Shown one piece after another: positions 1 through 8,432 of a stretch of DNA of 64,000 nt (positions within the stretch are counted from its first letter, which is position 1; each line of letters opens with the position of its first letter). Source of the stretch: Pseudotabrizicola sp051200875 (GTDB taxonomy: Bacteria > Pseudomonadota > Alphaproteobacteria > Rhodobacterales > Rhodobacteraceae); the NCBI RefSeq assembly GCF_051200875.1, contig NZ_CP195191.1, positions 1,984,001-2,048,000 of the forward strand, in the 5' to 3' direction. Under the pieces are notes generated by a model. It was given only the letters and a program-made list of their open reading frames with translations, was not told the origin of the DNA and made no database searches. The position numbers and the translations under genes are program-made.

Positions 1-44
1 ATTGATCCCTCGCTGGCCTGATCCTTTTTCGTTTTGAAAAGAAG

Positions 45-78
45 GGGCGCGTATCGAAAGATGCGCGCCCTTTTTTTT
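45..78 (+). terminator. Rho-independent terminator of a gene left of the window
   Basis: An 11-bp stem (one G-T pair) closed by a GAAA tetraloop is followed at once by eight T residues. The orientation is rightward, so it ends a plus-strand transcript that starts before the window. Confidence 0.85.
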
Positions 79-99
79 GCATTTGATGCCTTAGAACGG

Positions 100-126
100 A
101 AAAGCCCGCCGGGATATCCGACGGGC
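100..126 (-). terminator. Terminator of the hsp20 gene
   Basis: Read on the minus strand, a 9-bp GC-rich stem (GCCCGTCGG with CCGGCGGGC, one wobble pair) around a five-base loop is followed by TTTTC. It lies 25 bases past the hsp20 stop codon. Confidence 0.7.
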
Positions 127-150
127 CAACTCTCAAAGGCCTACAGGCAA

Positions 151-615
151 TCAGGCGTCGAGCTTTTCAACTGCCTTGGCCTGAATATCACCAGAACGAC
201 CAATTTCGATACGGCGGGGTTTCAGGGCTTCGGGCGTTTCGCGAACCAGATCGACATGCAACATGCCGTGTTCGTGTGTCGCACCCGTCACGCGAACATG
301 GTCAGCTAGGGCGAAGCGGCGTTCAAAAGCCCGTGTGGCGATTCCGCGATGAAGGTAGGTCTTTTCCCCCTCTTCCGGCGCCTTGCGAGCAGCTACGAAT
401 AGCGCGCCATCTTTCACCTCGACCGAAAGTTCATCGGGCGTGAAACCAGCGACGGCAATCGAGATGCGGTAAGCATCATCAGCCGTTTTTTCGATGTTGT
501 AAGGAGGATAGGTCGGTTGCGCCACATCTGCGCTCAGCGCGCGATCCATAAGATCTGCGATACGGTCAAAACCGACAGTCGCACGATAAAGCGGGGCAAG
601 GTCGAAACTACGCAT
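151..615 (-). CDS. Hsp20-family small heat-shock chaperone
   Basis: This 154-residue protein belongs to the IbpA/Hsp20 family. These ATP-independent holdases bind unfolding proteins in the cytoplasm and pass them to DnaK/ClpB. The alpha-crystallin domain spans about residues 38-130, including the hydrophobic YRISIAVAGF strand and the typical acidic EVKDGALFVAARK stretch. RIEI near residue 137 fits the C-terminal I-x-I motif used for oligomer assembly. The ATG has an AAGGA ribosome site six bases upstream. It appears monocistronic, with its own terminator and a heat-shock-like promoter. Family is certain; the paralogue name is not. Confidence 0.92.
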   Translation of the reverse strand: MRSFDLAPLYRATVGFDRIADLMDRALSADVAQPTYPPYNIEKTADDAYRISIAVAGFTPDELSVEVKDGALFVAARKAPEEGEKTYLHRGIATRAFERRFALADHVRVTGATHEHGMLHVDLVRETPEALKPRRIEIGRSGDIQAKAVEKLDA

Positions 616-708
616 GGGTCATCCTTTCGAAAAGCGATGCTATGGTGTGGCCCCCCGGATGCCGGGCTGGCCGTTTTTCCGGACCCTATTGGCATCCGGA
701 TACACAAC

Positions 709-737
709 AGTTGGGAAGCCTTACTGCGCTATTCAAG
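709..737 (-). promoter_or_regulatory. Candidate RpoH (sigma-32) promoter of hsp20
   Basis: On the minus strand, CTTGAA is followed after 17 bases by CCAACT. This resembles the alphaproteobacterial heat-shock consensus CTTGAA-N17-CYTATNT, with a good -35 and an imperfect -10. The site is about 95 bases before the hsp20 start. Inferred from sequence only. Confidence 0.5.
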
Positions 738-745
738 GGGGAAGG

Positions 746-1579
746 TCAGCTTCCGGGAGCCTTGATGAAACGGGCACCAGATGCGCCTCCGCCGGAGCCG
801 ACCGTAATCCGGCGAACCGAAGCGGTTGGTTGTCCAGACGCCCCTTGCACACCTCGACCGGCGCGCAGCTGCGCTTTCAAATCCAATATGAGCGAAGGCA
901 ATTCCATCCCCAGAGCCACGTTCTTTGTGCCATCCGTTCCACCGGACGAAATGATCGAAACGATCTGGGCTCTCCCACGCGACCGATCAAACACCGGCGC
1001 GCCGGACGATCCAAAGGTCACATCGCAATCAATGGCGATAAGTCCGGACCTCCGTCCCAACACCGAACAAGCGCGTTGCCAGGAAAGCGCCTCGGAACGT
1101 CCGCGCGCGTAGGACACTACACTAACCTCGTCGCCATCTCCCGGTGACGATACGGCAAAAGGCGGCACAAGCGACGTGGAGATCGGTGACAACAATTGCA
1201 GCAGGGCAACATCATGCATCACTTGGTCCATGGAAGAGCGCCCATTTGCGGACGGGGAATAGTCAGCATGAGCCACAACAAGCTGCACCGGGCTTTCGGC
1301 GACGGAAATTCCATCTGCAAATCCCGCACGAAAGATGATCTTTTCCGGCGCCACCGACTGCCCGGCCCTGTCATAGAGGCAATGTGCGGCCGTCAGGACA
1401 AGGTCTGCCGCGATGAGCGTGCCCGTGCAAAAACCATTCGCCCCAAGATCCACGCGGCCAACGGCCTTCCAGCTTGTGATCTGATCGGCGCGCGTCAGTC
1501 GTTCAAGACCCGAGTTCTGGGCCTGCGCAGCACCGCCAAGGAGAAGTGACAAGAGAAGAAGGATATTTAAAATTTTCAA
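746..1579 (-). CDS. Secreted trypsin-like serine protease, copy 1
   Basis: A 277-residue S1-type (trypsin/V8-like) endopeptidase, probably exported. Residues 1-20 form a Sec signal peptide ending AQA. The triad is visible as His66 in LTAAHC, Asp123 in HDVALL and Ser192 in GSSGAP. Cysteines flank the His region and the specificity loop. The last 45 residues are a glycine-rich tail ending in RFIKAPGS. The gene follows a paralogue at 1601-2392 by 21 bases on the same strand, so the two are probably co-transcribed. Substrate is unknown. The oxyanion motif is GSSGAP instead of GDSGGP, as in glutamyl-endopeptidase-like relatives. Confidence 0.85.
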   Translation of the reverse strand: MKILNILLLLSLLLGGAAQAQNSGLERLTRADQITSWKAVGRVDLGANGFCTGTLIAADLVLTAAHCLYDRAGQSVAPEKIIFRAGFADGISVAESPVQLVVAHADYSPSANGRSSMDQVMHDVALLQLLSPISTSLVPPFAVSSPGDGDEVSVVSYARGRSEALSWQRACSVLGRRSGLIAIDCDVTFGSSGAPVFDRSRGRAQIVSIISSGGTDGTKNVALGMELPSLILDLKAQLRAGRGVQGASGQPTASVRRITVGSGGGASGARFIKAPGS

Positions 1580-1600
1580 CGCCTTGCTCCCAAGTCTGGC

Positions 1601-2392
1601 CTAAGGCTTGATGAATTTTCCACCAGAGCCACCGGACAGGACACGCACATTCTTCGGAGAAAGCTTGGACCCACCCTCGGCCATTTTTTTCAAGAGTAGA
1701 TCAAGTGGGCCGGTCAGCGGCATCCCCAAGGCAACTTTCCGACCCGCAAGTTCGGCTTTGGCGGAGACAACAGACACAATTTGCAGTCGACCATCTCTCA
1801 TCGAGAATACGGGGGCACCAGAAGAACCGAAATCGACATCGCAGGAAAAGATCACAATGCCATTGCGGTTTTCCAGAACGTGACAAAGCTGCTGAAGTGA
1901 TGGCACCTCGGAACGATCCTGCGCGTAGGAAACCACCTCAACTTGATCCCCTTGTTTGGGTTGGTCGTTGGTCTCGAAGGGAAGGATCGACGGCAACCTA
2001 ATTGGCTGATCCAGCCTCAGAACCGCGATATCATACGGCACACGGTCGATGTTTTCATGTCCACCGTACACATACTCTGGATGAGCGACGGCTTTGGTTA
2101 CACTGCGATAGGCTGCAGCACGGCCATTTCGCCAACCAGCCAAGAATTCAATCGTTGTCGGATCAATACTCGCGCCGGTTTCCTTGTCAAAAAGGCAATG
2201 CGCGGCTGTCAGAACCAAATCATCTGCAATCAGTGAACCCGTGCAAAAGCCGCGATCACCGAGATTCAATCGGCCAACTGCCTCCCAACCACGGCTGTCA
2301 TTACCTGTCTGAAGGGATTTTAGACCGGCATCCTGTGCGAAAGCCGGAAAAACCAGCCCAAACAAAACACCAATCGCCGCGACAAGCCGCAT
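1601..2392 (-). CDS. Secreted trypsin-like serine protease, copy 2
   Basis: A 263-residue paralogue of the downstream protease, with a signal peptide (residues 1-19, ending AFA), catalytic His65 in LTAAHC, Asp near 124 in YDIAVL and Ser near 192 in GSSGAP. It shares the glycine-rich C-terminal tail, here ending GGKFIKP, so the tail was present before duplication. It is the first gene of the pair; the 68-base gap to glcF behind it should hold the promoter. A periplasmic or secreted location is inferred from the signal peptide. The physiological substrate cannot be read from the sequence. Confidence 0.85.
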   Translation of the reverse strand: MRLVAAIGVLFGLVFPAFAQDAGLKSLQTGNDSRGWEAVGRLNLGDRGFCTGSLIADDLVLTAAHCLFDKETGASIDPTTIEFLAGWRNGRAAAYRSVTKAVAHPEYVYGGHENIDRVPYDIAVLRLDQPIRLPSILPFETNDQPKQGDQVEVVSYAQDRSEVPSLQQLCHVLENRNGIVIFSCDVDFGSSGAPVFSMRDGRLQIVSVVSAKAELAGRKVALGMPLTGPLDLLLKKMAEGGSKLSPKNVRVLSGGSGGKFIKP

Positions 2393-2460
2393 GAAACCTC
2401 CCCTTCACTTCCAGACCGACATGGCAAAGGAGTTGGGCAGATTTATGGCTGTCCGAACAC

Positions 2461-3753
2461 CTATGCCAAATCTTGCAAAGCGCGCGGCTTTGGGCCGCCG
2501 GTCGCCCAGTCCAAGAGTTCGACCGTATGCACGATCGGAACTTCGGTGCCAGAGCCGATTTGCATCATGCAGCCAATATTCCCGGCAGCGATGATATCGG
2601 GCTTCCGCGCCTCCAGCGTCTTGACCTTGCGCTCTTTCAGTTGCTGGCTGATCTCTGGCTGCAACAGGTTATAGGTACCCGCCGATCCGCAGCACAAATG
2701 CGGGTCGGCAGGTTCCACAACCTTGAAACCAACCCGTTTCAGCAGGTCCTTTGGGTATGTTTTGATCTGCTGGCCATGCTGAAGCGAACAGGCGGCATGA
2801 TAGGCCACGGTCTGCTCTTTCGCATTCCCTTCGGGCAAGCTCAGCTTCACCAACAGTTCCGAAATATCCATCGCCATCCCGGCAATGGTCGCGGCATCAG
2901 CAGCCAAGGGATCATCGCGGAACATATGGCCGTAATCTTTTACGGTGGTACCACAGCCGCTGGTGTTAATGACAATCGCGTCCAGCCCTAGGTTGTTCTT
3001 TTCCGCCATCCAGGCCCGGATATTCGCGGCCGCAGAGGCATGGCTTTGGTCAGCTTTCCCCATATGGTGCGTCAGCGCACCGCAGCACCCTGCCCCCTGA
3101 GCCACGACCACTTCGCAGCCAAGGCGGCGAAGGATTCGGATGGTCGCGTCATTGATGTCCGTATTCAGCGCCTTCTGGGCGCAGCCGGTCATCAAAGCCA
3201 CCCGCATCTTACGCTCCCCCACAGCGGCAAAACTTTGCGGGTCATCATTGCGACTGACGGCGGGAATGCGTTTCGGTGCCATTTGCAGCATCGCCTTCAG
3301 CCGCGCATCCGGCATCAGGAAGGCAAAGGGCCGCCCGATCTTTGCCGCCAGCAGCGCCAAGCGGAAGCGCGTTGGGTAAGGAATTATCTGCGCTAAGACA
3401 GAACGAAGCATTCGATCCATCAGAGGGCGCTTGTAGGTGGCCTCGATATACTCGCGCGCATGGTCAACCAAATGCATGTAATGCACCCCCGAAGGGCAAG
3501 TCGACATGCAGGCCAGACAAGACAGGCAGCGATCAATATGCTTGACCGTCTTTTCGTCCGCGGGCCGATTGTTTTCAAGCATGTCCTTGATCAGATAGAT
3601 CCGTCCCCGAGGGCTATCCAGCTCATCGCCAAGAACCTGATAGGTCGGGCATGTCGCCGTGCAAAATCCGCAATGTACACAGGTCCGAAGTACTTCGTTC
3701 GCACGTTTGATTCCGGGGTCTTTCAGTTGCTCTGCGGTGAAGTTCGTCTGCAT
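2461..3753 (-). CDS. glcF: Glycolate oxidase iron-sulfur subunit GlcF
   Basis: A 430-residue electron-transfer subunit of the membrane-associated glycolate dehydrogenase GlcDEF, which oxidises glycolate to glyoxylate and passes electrons to the quinone pool. Two 4Fe-4S ferredoxin motifs are visible: Cys25/28/31/35 and Cys76/79/82/86, each ending CP. The C-terminal half carries two cysteine-rich CCG-type domains (GCCGALTHHMG and CCGSAGTYNLLQP). It lies one base after glcE, last in the order glcD-glcE-glcF, and has the length usual for the family. Confidence 0.96.
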   Translation of the reverse strand: MQTNFTAEQLKDPGIKRANEVLRTCVHCGFCTATCPTYQVLGDELDSPRGRIYLIKDMLENNRPADEKTVKHIDRCLSCLACMSTCPSGVHYMHLVDHAREYIEATYKRPLMDRMLRSVLAQIIPYPTRFRLALLAAKIGRPFAFLMPDARLKAMLQMAPKRIPAVSRNDDPQSFAAVGERKMRVALMTGCAQKALNTDINDATIRILRRLGCEVVVAQGAGCCGALTHHMGKADQSHASAAANIRAWMAEKNNLGLDAIVINTSGCGTTVKDYGHMFRDDPLAADAATIAGMAMDISELLVKLSLPEGNAKEQTVAYHAACSLQHGQQIKTYPKDLLKRVGFKVVEPADPHLCCGSAGTYNLLQPEISQQLKERKVKTLEARKPDIIAAGNIGCMMQIGSGTEVPIVHTVELLDWATGGPKPRALQDLA

Positions 3754-3754
3754 C

Positions 3755-4840
3755 TCAGGCCCCCATCAGACCAGCGTTAAAAAGTCCGCGCGGATCAAAC
3801 TTGGCACGAAGCCCCCGCGTCAGTGCCGCTACAGCCGGCGGCTCGGGATGAAACGCACCTTCTCCCCTGCCCCTAATCCGCGTCGCATGGCCTTCGAAAC
3901 TTCCCATGCGGTTTCGCAAATCCGTGCCCGGTTCTGCCAGGACGAAAATGAGCCCGCCCCCCCAATCGAAATAGACCTGCTCCGCGTTGAGACGCTCGGC
4001 CATAGTAGGTGCGTCCGAAGGTCTTATCGCGATGCGCCAGATATCACCGGACTTTCCATGAAACGGCCCAATGTCACGGATTGAGGACCAAAGGCCGCCC
4101 CCTTCCCGGATTTCAACATTGCCGTGTGAAGCCAGATGTTTGCGCAGCTGTTCGGACCGATAGGAGACCGACGCCCTAAAGCCCTCAATCCTCAGGAATG
4201 TCCCTTCTCCTGGGATATGGGCTGCCCCGTTGACCTCGAAAGGTGAACCAAGCGCGGACGACATGGCAGCCACGGCAGCAGAATTGTCCAAGCCCGTCAG
4301 AACCAGCGTTGCATGCGCTTCAGGCACGGGAAGAACTTTGAAGCTCACTTCGGTTAGAACCCCAAGCGTTCCCCACGAGCCGGCCATCAGTTTGACAAGA
4401 TCATAGCCCGTCACGTTTTTCATGACGCGGCCACCGTTCTTGATGACCTCGCCCTGCCCTGTCACCATGCGAATGCCAATCAAGCTGTCTCGACAAGCGC
4501 CTGCCTGAACACGGCGCGGGCCGCTGGCATTCGCAGCAACCACACCGCCAATCGTGCTTTCCCCGATACGACCAAAGAGCTTGCGGTAATCGGGAACTTC
4601 GAATGGCAATCTCTGCCCTTCCTTGGCCAAGGCGGCTTCAACCTCGTCTAAAGGCGTACCTGCACGCGCAACCAATGTCAGGGCGCCGGGCTCGTACAGT
4701 TCAATCCCTTTCAGCGCCACTGTCGAAAGAACTTCCCCCTCGATCTCGCCAATACTGCGGGTCCCCCCCCCAACAATTACAAAGGGGCGTTCAGCGTCCC
4801 GGATAAGTCCGGCAAGTTCCGCCTCGGATTGCGGTTTCAT
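3755..4840 (-). CDS. glcE: Glycolate oxidase FAD-binding subunit GlcE
   Basis: A 361-residue FAD-linked subunit of glycolate dehydrogenase. The PCMH-type FAD-binding domain occupies about the first 180 residues, with the flavin loop VGGGTRSIGE and the conserved segment GESTIGGVVAANASG. The C-terminal part contains the oxidase cap. It is required with GlcD and GlcF for activity in E. coli. It sits between glcD (63-base gap) and glcF (one-base gap), so translational coupling with glcF is likely. Confidence 0.95.
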   Translation of the reverse strand: MKPQSEAELAGLIRDAERPFVIVGGGTRSIGEIEGEVLSTVALKGIELYEPGALTLVARAGTPLDEVEAALAKEGQRLPFEVPDYRKLFGRIGESTIGGVVAANASGPRRVQAGACRDSLIGIRMVTGQGEVIKNGGRVMKNVTGYDLVKLMAGSWGTLGVLTEVSFKVLPVPEAHATLVLTGLDNSAAVAAMSSALGSPFEVNGAAHIPGEGTFLRIEGFRASVSYRSEQLRKHLASHGNVEIREGGGLWSSIRDIGPFHGKSGDIWRIAIRPSDAPTMAERLNAEQVYFDWGGGLIFVLAEPGTDLRNRMGSFEGHATRIRGRGEGAFHPEPPAVAALTRGLRAKFDPRGLFNAGLMGA

Positions 4841-4903
4841 GAAGAGTCCCTTTCCTGAAAATTCCTTTGCGCGAACGGGGTTGCCTTTCCCCGCTCTAGC
4901 GCT

Positions 4904-6337
4904 TCAGGCAGCGCGGCGGCTTGCAGTAACGTGAAGCGGGAAAACCTTGGCAGGGTTCAAAAGCCATTTTGGATCAAAGACATCCTTGACCCGAAGCTGG
5001 GCTTCCATATCGGCTGGGTCGAACTGAACCGTCATCAAGTCGCGCTTTTCGATGCCAACGCCATGTTCTCCGGTCAGGCATCCCCCAACCTCGACGCAAA
5101 GCTTCAGAATCTCCGCCCCGAAGGCCTCACATTTCTCCAGATCCCCGGGTTTGTTTGCATTGAAAAGGATCAGCGGGTGCATATTGCCATCCCCAGCGTG
5201 GAAGACATTGGCGACATCCAGCCCAAAGTCTTTGCTCATCTCGCCAATACGTTTCAACACATAGGGCAGGGACGAAACGGGAATTGTTCCATCGAGACAC
5301 ATGTAATCATTGATCTGCCCCATCGCGCCAAAGGCCGATTTCCGCCCCAGCCAGATGCGCTTTGCCTGCTCTTCATCCGCAGCCTCACGCAGTTCTACCG
5401 GATTGTGCCGGGCAGCGATGTCCTTGATCAGTGAAAGTTGCTCATCAATTTCCGCCGGGCTACCTTCGACCTCGACAATCAGCAAAGCCTCACACATCGG
5501 ATAGCCCGCCTTTGCGAAAGCTTCGGTCGCCTCAATACAGGGGCGATCCATGAATTCGATTGCCACCGGCAGAATACCGGCCTTGATGATGTCGGCGACA
5601 CATTCTCCGGCCACCTCGTTGCGATCAAATCCCATTAGAACGGGACGCGCACCTTCTGGCTTTGGCAGGATCCGCAACCAGGCTTCGGTCACCACGCCAA
5701 GCTGCCCTTCAGAGCCACAAATGATCCCTAACAGGTCCAGCCCGCTGGCATCCATGAAGGGGCCACCAATCTTTACGATGGTCCCATCCATCTGAACCAG
5801 CGTCACGCCAAGCAGGTTGTTCGTCGTGACACCGTATTTCAAACAATGCGCGCCGCCAGAGTTCATGGCGATGTTTCCGGCAATCGCGCAGGCCAGCTGG
5901 CTGGACGGGTCAGGGGCATAGAAAAAGCCGTCCGCCTCAACCGCGCCGGTGACCGACAAATTTGTCCGGCCAGACTGAACGTGAATATACCGGTTCTCGT
6001 AATCCGTTTCGATCACCGCACTCATGCGGCTGACGCCAAGGATCACGGCATCTGCGGTCGGCAACGCACCGCCGGCAAGTGACGTGCCTGATCCGCGTGG
6101 CACGACAGGAACGCCTTCCTCATGGCAAATCCGCAGCACGGCCGAAACTTCCTCGGTCGTCCGCGGCAGGACCGCTGCCAAAGGCGGGCAACGATAGGCC
6201 GTCAGTGCGTCACATTCATAGGCACGGGTCTCTGCTTCGTCGGAAATCACAGCATCCGCCGGCAATACTTCCGACAATCGCGCAACAATCCTTGCTTTCG
6301 CTGAAAGGATCATGCTGTTCGGCTTTGGCATTTCCAT
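4904..6337 (-). CDS. glcD: Glycolate oxidase catalytic subunit GlcD
   Basis: A 477-residue flavoprotein, the catalytic FAD subunit that oxidises glycolate (or D-lactate) at the inner membrane. Motifs are VPRGSGTSLAGG and GNIAMNSGGAHCLKYG in the PCMH domain, and HAGDGNMHP and GEHGVGIEKRDLM in the C-terminal FAD-oxidase domain. The frame stays open about 78 codons further upstream, but I place the start at the ATG of MEMPKPNS, which has GAGG six to eight bases before it and gives the family length. First gene of glcDEF. The operator-like palindrome at 6375-6399 is 38 bases upstream. Confidence 0.95.
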   Translation of the reverse strand: MEMPKPNSMILSAKARIVARLSEVLPADAVISDEAETRAYECDALTAYRCPPLAAVLPRTTEEVSAVLRICHEEGVPVVPRGSGTSLAGGALPTADAVILGVSRMSAVIETDYENRYIHVQSGRTNLSVTGAVEADGFFYAPDPSSQLACAIAGNIAMNSGGAHCLKYGVTTNNLLGVTLVQMDGTIVKIGGPFMDASGLDLLGIICGSEGQLGVVTEAWLRILPKPEGARPVLMGFDRNEVAGECVADIIKAGILPVAIEFMDRPCIEATEAFAKAGYPMCEALLIVEVEGSPAEIDEQLSLIKDIAARHNPVELREAADEEQAKRIWLGRKSAFGAMGQINDYMCLDGTIPVSSLPYVLKRIGEMSKDFGLDVANVFHAGDGNMHPLILFNANKPGDLEKCEAFGAEILKLCVEVGGCLTGEHGVGIEKRDLMTVQFDPADMEAQLRVKDVFDPKWLLNPAKVFPLHVTASRRAA

Positions 6338-6374
6338 GGCATACCTCGTGCAATTTGAGCGACAATACGCGAAG

Positions 6375-6399
6375 AATTGGTAAAAATAAATAACCAATT
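6375..6399. promoter_or_regulatory. Inverted repeat in the glcD / DUF599 divergent promoter
   Basis: Perfect arms AATTGGT and ACCAATT are separated by 11 A/T-only bases. These are the half-sites known for PdhR, LldR and GlcC (GntR family, FCD class), where the usual spacer is three bases. The position between two divergent genes suggests a regulator site for glycolate/lactate metabolism. Confidence 0.5.
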
Positions 6400-6441
6400 T
6401 GTGCGTAGCGTAGCAAAGAGTCGAGAGATATTGTCGCGGGC

Positions 6442-7137
6442 ATGATGTACCCATTCCCGCTCCAATCTCTGTCTGTCCCCGATCTACTGGCCTGCATCGC
6501 TGTTCTGGCAATGTGGTGGGGCACGGGCTTCGCTGTCGAACATCCGCCGGCATCGCGCATATCTGTTTCACGCCTGGTGGGCGACTATCGGCGCGACTGG
6601 ATGAAACAGTTCGTCACCCGTAGTCCAAGAATTTTCGATGCCAACGTCATCGACTCGTTGCGGCAAGGTACAGCATTCTTTGCCTCAGCCTGCATGCTGG
6701 CCATCGGCGGCGGCGTGGCCCTGATCGGAAATGCGGCGCAACTGCAGGGCCTTGCTCAGGATTTGACACTTGAAGCGAACAGCCTCGTGATCGAGCTGAA
6801 AATCATCTTTGTGCTCGCATTTCTCGCGAACGCGCTGCTTAAATTTGTCTGGGCTCACCGCCTGTTTGGATATTGCTCAATCTTGATGGCAGCAGTGCCA
6901 AATGATCCCGCTGACCCGCTTGCCTATCACCGTGCCGAACAGGCGGCCGAAATCAACATAACCGCCGCGAAAAGTTTCAATCGCGGGCTAAGGTCCATCT
7001 ATTTCGCGCTCGCGGCCTTGGCGTGGCTTCTCGGCCCTATAGCTGTGACCGTAGCAGGCCTCGCGGCGACCATCGTTCTGTTACGGCGCGAATTTGCCTC
7101 TCAATCAAGGGAAGTCATGCTGCGCCGGCAGCCTTGA
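6442..7137 (+). CDS. DUF599 family membrane protein
   Basis: A 231-residue protein with about four membrane segments (near residues 10-30, 75-100, 115-135 and 185-215). It matches the DUF599 family by its layout and by the motif LLKFVWAHRLFGY. The function of this family is unknown. It is transcribed divergently from glcDEF and could share the palindrome at 6375-6399. Its 3' end overlaps the convergent amine oxidase gene by 23 bases. A second ATG follows directly, so the start is uncertain by one codon. Confidence 0.8.
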   Translation: MMYPFPLQSLSVPDLLACIAVLAMWWGTGFAVEHPPASRISVSRLVGDYRRDWMKQFVTRSPRIFDANVIDSLRQGTAFFASACMLAIGGGVALIGNAAQLQGLAQDLTLEANSLVIELKIIFVLAFLANALLKFVWAHRLFGYCSILMAAVPNDPADPLAYHRAEQAAEINITAAKSFNRGLRSIYFALAALAWLLGPIAVTVAGLAATIVLLRREFASQSREVMLRRQP

Positions 7138-8362
7138 TCTTGCCGGCCACAGCATGTGCAACCGCCTCCCCTGACAAACGCGCCCCGGCCGCCGTCTGCA
7201 TCAGCGATCCTGCCAAAGCCTCACCCGCGAACCAGATCCGGTCTCCGACTGGCTGGGAAAGCGTTATTCGGGCCTCAGCCTTGCCCGGTCGCGCCGCAGC
7301 GTAAGCGCCACGGACATGCCGTTCCCCTCCCCAATTTGTCATCGTCCCATGCCCCACATGCCGCCGAACGTCAGAACCAAAAAGATCAACCAAACGGTCA
7401 GTCGCAAAATCGACAGCCGCCGCGGCCCCGGCCGCCTCCATTTCCCAAGCGAAATCACCTCCGACAAAGCCCACCATAAGATCAAGGTCGAAGGGGAAGG
7501 CCAGAAAGAACAGATCGTGCTTCGCATGGCGTTCAATCAAGAGATCGTCGAACGCCTGCAAGCCCAGCCTCGTCCCGGAAACAGCAAGCGGTATCTTGGT
7601 CAACAGCCCCATCGGCAAATCAAAGATCGCCTCTTGATGGGCGACGGGCAGAGCGGGCGCGAAGGCAATATCCTCGAATTGCAGAACGCCGGTTGATACT
7701 GTCACGATGCAGGCCCCCGCCTCTACCACACCAAAGTTTCCCTCAATACGAACGCCGGGGCCATCCCAGACTATTCTGCGAACCGCAGCACCGGTCTTGA
7801 CCGGCACGTCCGCGCCCCATCGGTGAATCAAGGCTCCAAAGCCCTCGCGCGTGAAATAGTTCGGATCCAGATCGGCAGCCGTACGAAAGTCAGCGATCGA
7901 AATCTCATCGTCATCTGCCCCAAAATCCATTGGGCCCGCGAAAGTAGAATTTGCCCGCAAACAATGGCAATTGTGAATAAGGGCCGACAGACGATCATCA
8001 GGCCCGGAATGCGCCTCGATACAGGCAGAAAGCGCCGCCTCGGCCTCTCGCATTCTGTCCATTTCGGCGGGATCTGCCTTCCGTGTCCCGAACCAAAGAT
8101 GATCCAAGGCCATATCGTGGTGATAAAGGGTCCATCCTGCGGCCTTCGCCTCAGGAAAAAATGGATTGCGATCCGCAGCATGAAGCCAGGCACAGCCAAT
8201 ATCAAACGGCACCCCGAAATCGGCGTCTGTCGTCAGCGCCCGTCCGCCAATCCGGTCCATCGCTTCAAGAACGACAAAGCTGATCCCCAAGCCACGAAGT
8301 GCCTTTGCCGCGGCCAATCCAGCCGCACCGGCACCGACGATGACAACATCGACCTCGGACAT
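7115..8362 (-). CDS. FAD-dependent amine oxidase / NAD(P)-binding oxidoreductase
   Basis: A 415-residue flavin amine oxidase-like enzyme. The N-terminal Rossmann motif VGAGAAGLAAA is followed by a Glu and the DRIGGRA motif that together bind FAD, and the C-terminal FAD motif GDRIWFAGEAL is present. The substrate (amine, polyamine or other) cannot be told from the sequence. I chose the ATG giving MSEVDV, which has GGGG five bases upstream, over a GTG two codons earlier. It is transcribed toward the DUF599 gene and overlaps its end. Confidence 0.85.
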   Translation of the reverse strand: MSEVDVVIVGAGAAGLAAAKALRGLGISFVVLEAMDRIGGRALTTDADFGVPFDIGCAWLHAADRNPFFPEAKAAGWTLYHHDMALDHLWFGTRKADPAEMDRMREAEAALSACIEAHSGPDDRLSALIHNCHCLRANSTFAGPMDFGADDDEISIADFRTAADLDPNYFTREGFGALIHRWGADVPVKTGAAVRRIVWDGPGVRIEGNFGVVEAGACIVTVSTGVLQFEDIAFAPALPVAHQEAIFDLPMGLLTKIPLAVSGTRLGLQAFDDLLIERHAKHDLFFLAFPFDLDLMVGFVGGDFAWEMEAAGAAAAVDFATDRLVDLFGSDVRRHVGHGTMTNWGGERHVRGAYAAARPGKAEARITLSQPVGDRIWFAGEALAGSLMQTAAGARLSGEAVAHAVAGKIKAAGAA

Positions 8363-8432
8363 GACCACCCCACAATCGCCTAAATAAAATTAAGGAGAGA
8401 GGGTGCCAGAACGGGATGAGTCGCGAAAGTCT

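Noticed and set aside
4904..6571. A longer GlcD protein with 78 extra N-terminal residues
   Set aside because: The extension has no homology to GlcD, would cover the operator palindrome, and the ATG at 6337 has a good ribosome site and gives the family length.
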